Source of the DNA: Raphanus sativus
Lineage: Eukaryota > Streptophyta > Magnoliopsida > Brassicales > Brassicaceae
Assembly: GCF_000801105.2 (NCBI RefSeq)
Contig: NC_079514.1
Location: 44,830,515-44,894,514, forward strand
Length of the DNA stretch: 64,000 nt
Direction of reading: 5' to 3'
How positions within the stretch are numbered: the stretch's first letter is position 1; each line of letters starts with the position of its first letter. The notes under the pieces are model-generated. The model was not told the origin of the DNA. It ran no database searches and saw only the letters and a program-made list of their open reading frames with translations. Positions 55,488 to 64,000 of this stretch are shown piece after piece. Both the position numbers and the translations under genes were made by a program.

Positions 55488-56680
55488 TGAAAAAAAAACG
55501 GGACCAAAGAATCGAACCGAAATACCCGAACTAAGAACCGAACCGAAATACCCAAACCGAGAACCCTCAAATACCTTAATGGTTTCTATATTTATATATC
55601 CAAAATAACTGAACCAAACCGAAACCGAACCAAAAACCAAACCGGTATCCGGATATTTAAATTAATTATATATACATATAACATAACTTATATATATTTA
55701 TAACTTAAAAATTTATTAAAAGAATCCAAAAATATTTGAAGATAGCTAAATTATTATAAAATATCCAAACTACCCGAAAGTATCTGAAAGTATCCATATA
55801 GTTTCATCTGAAATATCCAAAGTAATCTGAAAACAATCCATTTTTTATCTAAATATTCCTAATCATTTGATAGTTTATCCTAAATAACGGATATTTTACC
55901 CGAACTATCTGAACTACCCGAACCGAAACCAAATGAGAACCAATTTTTTTTGGGGTATTTTCCGGTTCCTACTTTTACCATCTGAACCAAACCTAGAATA
56001 TGTCAAGTAGTAAATAGATACTCTAACCCCCTACCTGAACTATCTGAAACCCAAAATACCCGAACGGAACCAATATGACAAATAGACAAAAATAAAATTA
56101 ATAAAAATATAAAAAATAAGAAAACTACCTAAAATTATGAAAATATAACAAATAAACAATAAGCAATGAAAATAAGCAAAATCACTTAATACTATGGAGA
56201 AACTGACAAGTAAAACCACTTCATAAATAATTGTATAGAAGTATTTTTTTGGCTTGTCTGATAATTTAAGTGGGACTACTGGTTTATATGAATTCAAATT
56301 TATTTATTTTCTATGTATGTCTTAGGCCTGAGAATTTTGGATATCGGTTCGGTTTGGTTCGGATATTTCTGGAATCGAGTAGTTCAAGTAGGAGGTTAGA
56401 GAATCTATTTACTACTTGTCTCATTTTCGGTTAGGTTTGGTTCAGGTAGTTTCAGGTTTGTTTGCTTTGGATACTAAAACTTGGAACTAGAAGATACCCG
56501 AAAAAGTCAATTATCATTTGGTTCCAGTTTTGGTTCAGTTATTTCGGATAGTTCGGGTTAAATAACGGATATTTTTGGTAAAATATCAAATAATTCAGAT
56601 ATAAATCATGGATAGTCCGGCTTATTTTGGATGTTTTAGATAAAAATATCCGGATAATTTCAATAACAAATATAATTTAC
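55488..56680. repeat. AACCGAA/TTCGGTT repeat in inverted arrangement
   Basis: 55500-55980 is dominated by AACCGAAATACCCGAAC variants. 56340-56600 carries the complementary style (GGTTCGGTTTGGTTCGGATA, TTTCGGATAGTTCGGG). The two halves face each other around about 350 bases of AT-rich DNA. They may be one decayed foldback or two insertions in opposite orientation. Confidence 0.6.
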
Positions 56681-57573
56681 CAAAATTATTAAAATTATTA
56701 AAGCTAAGTTTCATTATCTAGTTTAGGCCTTGAACCGATTTTAAAATATATGTAGTTTTGCTTTGCAACATATATATTTCCATCGGTACATTCAGCTTTT
56801 ATGGGTCGAACTACTACTGGATATAGAACATGTTAGTTATCCTACTTCGAACATACAATCGTGTATCCTATAGACAACTATCCTACAAGATAGTTGGCTA
56901 TTCCAGAGATAATTACTAACTAAGATATACAAACCAGAGTTTGGAAATGTGTGATATAAATGTTGACATAGAAAAGTTTTATGTGATATGAAGTAAGAAA
57001 GATCTGCCAAACATCGAAAGCTTTGCTTTTTCTCTCTCCCCCCCCCCTCCCCCAACTTTGTTTCTTAATCATAGTCTGTGGCTGAAAGTTAAGAAGAAAT
57101 TTTGGTTTGGATTTTTAGCAAATCCCACCCACTTTCTACATCTTTTAAAGCTTTATATACCTAATATTAACCACTTTCTATGGTTTTTGGTTTGAACTGT
57201 TCCTATCTTTCAAGTTACGATAATAAAAATTGGTGTTCTCATTGTTCTTTTGGGAGAAAATCTGAGTGTTAAATAGTATTTATGTCTCTCAGTTTAGACA
57301 ATGCTCTACTGAAGATGCCAGTGGAAGAAGAAGAAGAGAGCAGCCTTTAAAGTTACCAGACCTCCCTGAGTTCTACATAACAGCAAAAAATTCAGCAAGC
57401 TTGGTAGGTTAAGTGATCAATTCTCAGGTTCAGAAAATGTATGAGTTGATTCTAGATATATCAATAAAATGATAGCTTTATGACATATTGAAGGGAGTTT
57501 CTCTATCAAAGGAAATATTTCAGTTCATCTTTAAACATGAACACAACTTAGTGGATAGCCTTAGTAGAGGAGT
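56681..57573. other. Unassigned intergenic DNA
   Basis: A C-rich run near 57041-57054 and small open frames are seen. None resembles a known protein. Confidence 0.45.
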
Positions 57574-57891
57574 TCACTCTTTCAATCTATAGTCTTCAAA
57601 GACCAAAAGATTGGTGTATAAACCGCTGCGGGTTACTTGCAATATATCGACTTGTGAGTTCAAATGCATAATGTTCCGGTCGACCATTATACAACACAAG
57701 AACAGCATTGGGAGAATTCGCAAGACAAAGCATTGAAGTGGCTTTTTATTCGGAAAAGTCACAAGGATTATGTGAGAGTTAAGGTCAAATTTCATGTTTC
57801 CTAAGCCTTGAGATGCTCGGATAAAGTGATTCATCCTGGAGGTGACGTGTTCATCATTTTGCTGTGGCGGACCCAAGAGTTTTTTTAACAT
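57574..57891 (-). CDS. Unrecognised open frame, 105 codons
   Basis: The frame reads MLKKLLGPPQQNDEHVTSRM onward. No domain, signal or paralog in the window is recognised. It may be a remnant of a longer gene or chance. At its upstream edge (about 57861) is CTGTGGCGGACCCAAGAG, like one end of the CAGTGGCGGA hAT family, without a matching second end. Confidence 0.15.
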   Translation of the reverse strand: MLKKLLGPPQQNDEHVTSRMNHFIRASQGLGNMKFDLNSHIILVTFPNKKPLQCFVLRILPMLFLCCIMVDRNIMHLNSQVDILQVTRSGLYTNLLVFEDYRLKE

Positions 57892-58630
57892 GTGTCAAAG
57901 TTTTGGTCAAACCTTTTGTAAACTTCCATAGCAGACTAGTACTGGTTGTACACTTCAAAGGAAGTCTACTATCAAAAGTCAAAAATTCGGTCAATCTACA
58001 AAACCAACCCTTTTTACATATACTTCTTTGTAAGTATACCTATTTTTTTTTGTTGTCAATGGTAAAGACGTAGACTTCTGCAAATTTTATTAACATATAT
58101 GCGTTTTGTATTTTAAACTAAAGACATTTTTCCAAATTTTAGCAAAGAGAAAAAAAACTAGAGACATTTTTAATGTTTGAACATGGTGTTGAACTATCTA
58201 CCTCTTGCGTGAACTCGATAGATTCTGATGATGTTGCAAGCCCCCGTTAATGCCATTAATGTTTTTTCAAAAAAAAAAAACCATTAATGCTACAGACTAC
58301 AGTTCCTTGAGGACATTTCCAAAAAGACCACGTTTTCCACAAGCGCTTCTTCTAATCTCTCCTTTCAATTTCGATATGCGAACATTTGCAAGATTTCTAA
58401 CAAGATTATTTAAACACCACAGTGGTCGATCCATGTTTAGTTTCAAACGTTATTCAAGACCACTTTCTCACAGTTGGATCATAATATCATACTAGTGTTG
58501 TCGGGTTTATAAAAACTATTTAGATGAAGAGGTCTCATTGACACTACTAACTGAAGGAACAAACTATTAAAATCAAGATATAAGAAGAAGAAAAAAAAGA
58601 ACTAATACTTCGGGACTAAACTCCAAATCT
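57892..58630. other. Spacer between unassigned DNA and the second UBX gene
   Basis: No gene is supported. The last part is the 3' flank of the second UBX gene. Confidence 0.5.
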
Positions 58631-59800
58631 TCACTCCCAAGCAACCGAGATCATCGAGTTTGCGAGCCCAGATTGTTCGAACGTGGCGTTAGCTCCGTAG
58701 TCAAGAGTCTTTGAAGCACCAGGAATCGCTTGTACCAACTTAAAAGCCTTCTTCTCGGACTGAGAATAACAGAAAGACCAGAGAAGCTGAATAGGTTCGC
58801 TTTTGAGAAACTTCCTCTGCTTTCTTCTCCCATCTGGAAACCGAACGCATAGACTGCACACAAGGCTTCGATCACAGTCTCCTTTTGGCTCTTCTGTCAA
58901 TACTGGAAACTCTAAACAATTCTCCTCCTCCTCATGTATGGGTAAAGTCTTGGTCTCAACTGTTTCGACGATATCATCACAGTTAGTCTCCGCCACAACA
59001 CGATCAATGTGGTTGCTTGAAGAACAAGCCTCCGACTCAACCATGTGATCTCTAGCCTGGTTGCTTTCATTACAAAGCATCTCTGTTTTAATGAGCTTTT
59101 TTCTTGTCAGAGAAGCAATGTGTTCGCGAGGACCAGAAGACATATAGTCCATCAAATCCTGGACAAAACTATGAGCGTCAATCACCCCGCTCCACGAACG
59201 CATCTTAAAACCAGTAATGGGATCAACGAGGAGCACCACGGGACGAGCAGACCCGATCTTGTAGAAAGTTGAGATCTTCTGTCCTTGTGTGGTAACATCG
59301 TAGACTTGCCATAAGATGAAGCTGGGCTCAATGGCTTGAGAAACGACTTCGTTTGACCATAAATCTAGGTTAAGTGAATGACAAGCATGGTCTTTCGTGG
59401 ATTGGAGATTCACTAGCAACCATAGATTCCTCTGTGAAGCTGTTGATTTTGCATCATCAAACGAACCCTCGAAAAGAAATTCCAGAGGAGGTAACTTGGT
59501 CGTATATGATCCAACCAAAAAGAGATTAATGGCTTTTTCGAGGTTCCAATTTGTCGTCTCTAAGAACTGCATGGCTGTTTCCGTGGTTTGACCTACAGCT
59601 ATCTCGGTGAATGATGAGATCAGTTTCTGTTGGTAATCACTGGTTGTTTGAGTCTCATCGAATGTCATTGAATCTGCTGATTCAACAGAGTCCGAATCTG
59701 ACGATTCTGATTCCGAGTCAAAGATCTTTTCAGGAACGGGAGCATCACAGAGAGTCTCTTCTTCTCCTTCTCCGTGAGAATCATGTGGAGCATCCATCAT
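58631..59800 (-). CDS. UBA-UAS-UBX protein, 389 aa (second copy)
   Basis: Intronless, second of the array. Residues 1-55 are acidic and Ser-rich (PVPEKIFDSESESSDSDSVE). UBA-like 57-97 (YQQKLISSFTEIAVGQ ... NWNLEKAINLFLV); UAS about 104-237 (PPLEFLFEGSFDDAKST, RNLWLLVNLQS, RPVVLLVDPITGFKM); UBX about 308-389 ending ANSMISVAWE. It lacks the 37-residue repeats of the first copy. The acidic PEKI-SDSD module comes before UBA here but after UBA in the third copy. A TATAAATA box (59869-59876) lies about 70 bases upstream of the ATG. Function is inferred as a Cdc48-adaptor-type protein. The UBX loop has IPGASK where FPR is usual. Confidence 0.9.
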   Translation of the reverse strand: MMDAPHDSHGEGEEETLCDAPVPEKIFDSESESSDSDSVESADSMTFDETQTTSDYQQKLISSFTEIAVGQTTETAMQFLETTNWNLEKAINLFLVGSYTTKLPPLEFLFEGSFDDAKSTASQRNLWLLVNLQSTKDHACHSLNLDLWSNEVVSQAIEPSFILWQVYDVTTQGQKISTFYKIGSARPVVLLVDPITGFKMRSWSGVIDAHSFVQDLMDYMSSGPREHIASLTRKKLIKTEMLCNESNQARDHMVESEACSSSNHIDRVVAETNCDDIVETVETKTLPIHEEEENCLEFPVLTEEPKGDCDRSLVCSLCVRFPDGRRKQRKFLKSEPIQLLWSFCYSQSEKKAFKLVQAIPGASKTLDYGANATFEQSGLANSMISVAWE

Positions 59801-60367
59801 CAGGAACGGTTTGTGATAATTACTGCGTATATCTTTAGATAGAACCTTTTGTTGATAACAAGGCCAAATATTTATATTGCAAAGAATTAGGTTAAACTCT
59901 TAACACAAAGAGAAAGGGAATATTAGATTTTTGTAAATCCTAGATAATTATGGAATATATATCCTAATATGTTACATCTACTTTTTTTTGATAAAAGGAA
60001 AAATTGTAGATGATGATGATGTTACATCTCTACTTTTAAAACAACTAATTCGGTTTGGTTTGATTATAGTAAAATCGGATTCTGGTTCGATTACGTTTTG
60101 GTTCTTGTTATTGGATTATAAAGCAGCAGAACCAATCAGATTACAAACAAACGGAATTATTCTTGTTTTTTCCTATAGATATTACACAAAACTATATGTC
60201 TATCCCTGAAGATGTTTGTTTATTCATTTTTTTTCTTTCTATAAACTAGTTTATATGTTTGTTTATTCTTTCTATAAACTAGTATTGTGTTTTTAAATTT
60301 CTAACATGATTAGCTACCGTAGATTATCGTCAGAACATCACGGTAGTTGATTCACTCACTTTTACCT
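59801..60367. other. Promoter of the second UBX gene and spacer
   Basis: The TATA box at 59869-59876 is the only regulatory site proposed. The remainder is AT-rich without genes. Confidence 0.5.
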
Positions 60368-60566
60368 CAGCGCCGGCTCAAAGAGTTGATGGACCCTTGG
60401 GCAAAATATTTTAAAATTTTTCTTTAACATGTATTTACAGATAATTTTAGAAATTTGGGCCTTTAAATTTTTTTTTTTTAATAACTGGACCCCATTTTAA
60501 TACTATTTGTGCAGAAAAATAGTTGGGCCCCGGAACCACGCCGCCCCTATACCTAAGCCGGCCCTG
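60368..60566. mobile_element. hAT-type MITE, GCCGGCCC family, aged
   Basis: Left end CAGCGCCGGCTC, right end AGCCGGCCCTG, the same family as 24983-25254 (both also carry internal GGGCC words near the ends). The flanking octamers TTTTACCT and CGTTTGGT do not match well, so the insertion is old or one end was rearranged. Non-coding, 199 bp. Confidence 0.65.
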
Positions 60567-60879
60567 CGTTTGGTCAGAGTCTTGTCTGATTTATAGAACA
60601 GACTTGGATGAGGAGCTGAGGTTACAAATGACGTAATATCAATATAGCAAAAGAGACAATTTGGATTAAGCTGTAAGCCTGTAAACTAAAATCAACTAAT
60701 CATTTTGATGATTAGATAAATAAACGTGAAGAAAATATGTATTAGCCGTCAAACAATGTTTCTTAAATTACTAAAACGTTTGCTATCATGTATGCATTAA
60801 TCATCTTTCACCTTGTCAGTGTATTTCTTAATCAATCAAAATTTACATATGAAAAAAATTAATTGTAGTAAGTGAATCT
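60567..60879. other. 3' flank of the third UBX gene
   Basis: Short AT-rich spacer containing the presumed 3' untranslated region of the third UBX gene. No other feature is seen. Confidence 0.5.
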
Positions 60880-62154
60880 TTACTCCCAAGTAACAGAGAT
60901 CATTGAGTTTGCGAGGCCAGATTGGTCGAAAGTTGCGTTATCTCCGTACTCCAGAGTCTTGGAAGCACCAGGGATCGCTTGTACTAGCTTAAACGCCTTT
61001 TTCTCAGACTCCAGCATCTGAGAATAACAAAAAGCCCAGAGAAGCTGAATAGGTTCGGTCTTGAAAAACTTCCTCTGCTTTCTTCTCCCATCTGGAAACC
61101 TAACACAGACACTGCACACAACGCTTTTATCACACTCTCCCTTTGGCTCTTCTGTTAAATCTGGATACCTTAAACAAGTCTCATCCTGCTTCTTCACTTC
61201 TGCAGACTTTTCAAATTCGGGCCCCCAAGACGGTGCCACAATGTGACTGATAGTCTGGTTGCTTGAACAACAAGTCTCACCCTCCTTTGTTTCTTCTAAA
61301 GACTCTGCAAGTTTGGGCATCCCAATCTGGCTGCTTTCAGAGCAAAGACGTTTGTTTCTTGGTAGAGAAGCCATGTATTCATGAGGACCATCATCCATGT
61401 ACTTCATCAAATCCTCCACAAAACCATGAGGTTCGATCACGCCGCTCCAAGAACGCATCTTCTGACCAGTGATGGGATCGATGAGAAGCACCACAGGAGG
61501 AGAAGATTCGATGCGGTAGAAACTAGAGATTTTCTGTCCTTGGGTGGTATCATCATAGACTTGAGATAACATGAAGCTAGACTCGATGGCTTGAGAAACG
61601 ACTTCGTTAGCCCATAAATCTCGGTTTAGCATGTGAGAAGCAAACTCGGTCGTGGACTGGAGATTGACTAGCAGCCATAGGTTCTGTGTAGAAGAAGCTG
61701 ACTTTGCTTCTTCAAACGTACCTTGGAAAAGAAGTTTCAGAGGAGCACGGTACAAAGAAGACAAGCTCCTAGACTCTTCTGAGGGTTCTGGTTTCGAATC
61801 TGGTTCAACAGAAGTGTCCGAATCTGACGGTTCTGATTCCGCGTCCCAGATCTTCTCAGGACATACTTGGACCGGAGTTTGATTAATGGAAGAAGTATAA
61901 TAGTCATAGAGGGTATCCCTAACTGAAGGTAAAGGAGGAGGGATATGTTTTTCTTCTTCTTGATAATCACTCCAATACTGTTCTGTTGCGTTTTGTTGAC
62001 ACAGAGGTTGATTCTGACTGTGGGTGAGAAAGAGGTTAATAGCTTCTTCAAGGTTCCAGCTCGTTGCCACTAGGAATTGTATTGCGGTTTCTATGTTTTG
62101 ACCAATAGCAATCTCCATGAATGATGAGATCAGTTTCTGCTGATCATCTCTCAT
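60880..62154 (-). CDS. UBA-UAS-UBX protein, 424 aa (third copy)
   Basis: Intronless, third of the array. UBA-like 4-45 starts almost at the N-terminus (QQKLISSFMEIAIGQ ... WNLEEAINLFL), the usual position in PUX7-type proteins. An acidic segment follows (PEKIWDAESEPSDSDTSVEP, about residues 98-117). UAS about 133-270 (APLKLLFQGTFEEAKSA, QNLWLLVNLQS, PPVVLLIDPITGQKM). One divergent copy of the SWGPEFEKSAEV unit (expanded to three in the first gene) lies near residues 315-330. UBX about 343-424. TATATAAA box at about 62319-62326. This copy has the most conventional layout and is probably closest to the ancestral gene, by inference. Likely related to the At4g14250 position in Arabidopsis. Confidence 0.9.
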   Translation of the reverse strand: MRDDQQKLISSFMEIAIGQNIETAIQFLVATSWNLEEAINLFLTHSQNQPLCQQNATEQYWSDYQEEEKHIPPPLPSVRDTLYDYYTSSINQTPVQVCPEKIWDAESEPSDSDTSVEPDSKPEPSEESRSLSSLYRAPLKLLFQGTFEEAKSASSTQNLWLLVNLQSTTEFASHMLNRDLWANEVVSQAIESSFMLSQVYDDTTQGQKISSFYRIESSPPVVLLIDPITGQKMRSWSGVIEPHGFVEDLMKYMDDGPHEYMASLPRNKRLCSESSQIGMPKLAESLEETKEGETCCSSNQTISHIVAPSWGPEFEKSAEVKKQDETCLRYPDLTEEPKGECDKSVVCSVCVRFPDGRRKQRKFFKTEPIQLLWAFCYSQMLESEKKAFKLVQAIPGASKTLEYGDNATFDQSGLANSMISVTWE

Positions 62155-63034
62155 TGTTTCGGTCTTGATGGTTTTCCCTTAGAGAGAACGTAAAAAGAGT
62201 TTTTCTTTTCTTTTTCTCTTGAAGAACAACAAGACAGAGACAAAGCGTGAAAGAGTTGAATAAATTTCTCTGACAAAGCCAATTCTCAAGAAAAGATTTC
62301 TCTGACGTTTTGGTTCTTTATATAGAGACACAGCATCTCTTTGGTTTTGTTCCTTTTTCTTAGCTGATTTGGTCAGCAAAATAGGAAATTCCTTTCCCCT
62401 TTTACTTATAAATATATTTTCCTTTTTAGAGTAACTTTGTAATTTTTCTTAGAACTATTTAAGCCTGTATACCCTAGATTTTGTTAAGATATTGAAATCT
62501 ATACTTATTTGAGATCTACATTATTATTTTAAATGATAAATTTATTTTTAATAATAAGTAAAAAGAATTTCATATTTGGTTTTAGTAATCATACTATTAT
62601 TTGGAACATGTAGTAATAGTATAGTGAAATCCTTATAAGTTGATTGGTTAACTATTTTATAATGATGATTCAGCGATTTCACAATGGTGACATACACTAA
62701 TCACTAATCCTCTCTCTATATATCTTTAATATTTCACAATGATGACTATATTTATCTTTAATATTATCCAATTCCCTCGACTATTGTATTCTATCATTCA
62801 TGCACTAATGATTCCTCATTAATGCACATGAAACTTAACTACATCGATTATGAAACGAGTGAGAAGCCAATGGACAATTACTCTTGTCTATGAATGTATT
62901 TCCCTTAATATTGATCTATCATCATTTTATTGATTGTCGTATTTTACGTATTTAGTTTCCTAATTTGTTATTTTCAAATTTGTATAACAAAATTCTTATA
63001 TTAATGTATAAGTTATCTAATGCAGAAGAATATA
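62155..63034. other. Promoter of the third UBX gene and AT-rich flank
   Basis: After the TATA box the sequence becomes AT-rich without genes. It ends at A63034, the Helitron target base. Confidence 0.5.
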
Positions 63035-64000
63035 TCTCCTATACATTATTTGCGAAGTGATTTGTACATGTGTCATCATTCAGTGGCGGAGCCAGACTTG
63101 AGTTTTACAGGGGGCAGTCTAAAATTTGAACTTAATTTATAGGAGGCAATCATAGAAATTTTACCATGTAAACCATAAAAATTATGAATAATCAAAGAAA
63201 ATGCATAAAAATACATATTTCATGGTGGACAGCTGCCACCCTTCCTCTCCATCTCCCTCCGCCACTGTTATCACTACATTTATTTTCAATAATAAATAAT
63301 GACATGGCTCAAAAAAATGACATGACATCAATATAATATGACATGTAAAATTTTCTATATTAAGATTTATATTTTTGGTAAGATTTTAAATATGATAATG
63401 ACTATTTTCTATATGGTAAGATTTATATTTTTGGCAAAGTTTCATAATATGGTAATAACTAATAAATTTTATATCAAAAATATTTTTCTCTATAAATATT
63501 CATTTTGGTAAGATTATAGAAATATGAAAATAACTAATAAATTTTCTATATCCATTGAAATAATATATTTATATAGATAAATAATAGTTTCGAGTATATA
63601 ATTTTTAAATCAATTTATGAATCATATTTTTATTATTGAAATAAGCATAGTTATAATCATCTATTTTATCAACTTATATATGTTATTTATATTTAATGTA
63701 TATATTTATTAGAACTAATTTGTATATTTACAAATACACATATTTAAAATAAAAGTAACTAAATAAAATATAATATGAATAAAAATAACTTTATAAAATT
63801 TCAATTATTTTTATTAAATTTAAACAAAATAAAATTAAAATATGAAAGTAAATTTGAATAAATCAAACTAAAAATTACGTTATGGTTTTTGTTTTTTTAA
63901 CTAATATAATTAAAATATAAAAACTAAAAATTAGAAATTATATATATATATATATATAAAATAAAAAAATTTATATTTGCGCATGACGTAGAAAAACTCC
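63035..64000 (+). mobile_element. Non-autonomous Helitron, second copy, cut by window end
   Basis: Starts A|TCTCCTATACATTATTTGCG and aligns with 51747-52485 through TGACATGTAAAATTTTCTAT, CAACTTATATATGTTATTTA and the GCGCATGACGTAGAAAAACT end. The window stops at AAAACTCC, a few bases before the expected TAG. It contains a hAT MITE (63081-63267) that the first copy lacks. Confidence 0.82.
63081..63267. mobile_element. hAT MITE nested in the second Helitron
   Basis: Left end CAGTGGCGGAGCCAG, right end CCTCCGCCACTG. Flanks TCATCATT (63073-63080) and TTATCACT (63268-63275) agree at 6 of 8. The homologous place in the first Helitron (ATGTCATCACCAAAATAAG near 51785) has no insertion. 187 bp, non-coding, same family as 10428 and 37033. 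Confidence 0.88.

Overview
The window is plant nuclear DNA from a Brassicaceae genome, most likely Brassica or a close relative. The host genes are intron-rich with GT-AG introns and the intergenic DNA is very AT-rich. The host genes (SEC23, phytoene desaturase, a DUF21/CBS protein, UBX proteins) occur in the same order as the Arabidopsis chromosome 4 interval around At4g14160 to At4g14250; that order is recalled, not searched. The rest is layered mobile-element debris, typical of a fractionated Brassica segment.

Layout. 1-1.5 kb: AT-rich upstream DNA. 1.58-6.62 kb (+): a complete 12-exon SEC23 gene (775 aa). 6.6-13.1 kb: minisatellite, a solo LTR with perfect 5-bp target duplication, a hAT MITE with perfect 8-bp duplication and tRNA-like boxes, and two LINE 3' ends. 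13.18-13.55 kb (+): a histone H3.1 gene broken by a deletion of about 38 nt. 14.38-15.33 kb (+): an intact type I MADS-box gene. 16.07-19.94 kb (-): a complete 14-exon phytoene desaturase gene (564 aa) with one GC-AG intron. 21.05-22.75 kb: a tandem TRIM-like array (four LTRs, three internal domains of exactly 105 bp). 26.4-27.7 kb (-): a degenerate zinc-finger/hAT-type transposase. 30-38 kb: nested DNA transposons, including a Mutator-like element that carries a fragmented TFIIA small-subunit gene and a foldback element interrupted by a hAT MITE. 39.97-42.62 kb (-): a complete 12-exon CNNM-like DUF21/CBS gene (491 aa). 44-47 kb: TCCACA-rich repeat modules. 48.03-62.15 kb (-): three intronless UBA-UAS-UBX genes in tandem, separated by Helitrons, a foldback, a LINE fragment and AACCGAA-type repeats. 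The window ends inside a second copy of the 51.7-kb Helitron.

The intact host genes do not form a pathway: COPII secretion (SEC23), carotenoid synthesis (PDS), membrane transport/CBS sensing, Cdc48-adaptor-type proteins (UBX) and a reproductive-type MADS factor. The richest material is in the transposon archaeology. There is a gene-capturing MULE. There are two nested hAT insertions whose pre-insertion site survives elsewhere in the window. The UBX array also shows coding-repeat expansion and an apparent change of module order between paralogs. No previously undescribed defence-like or operon-like system was seen.
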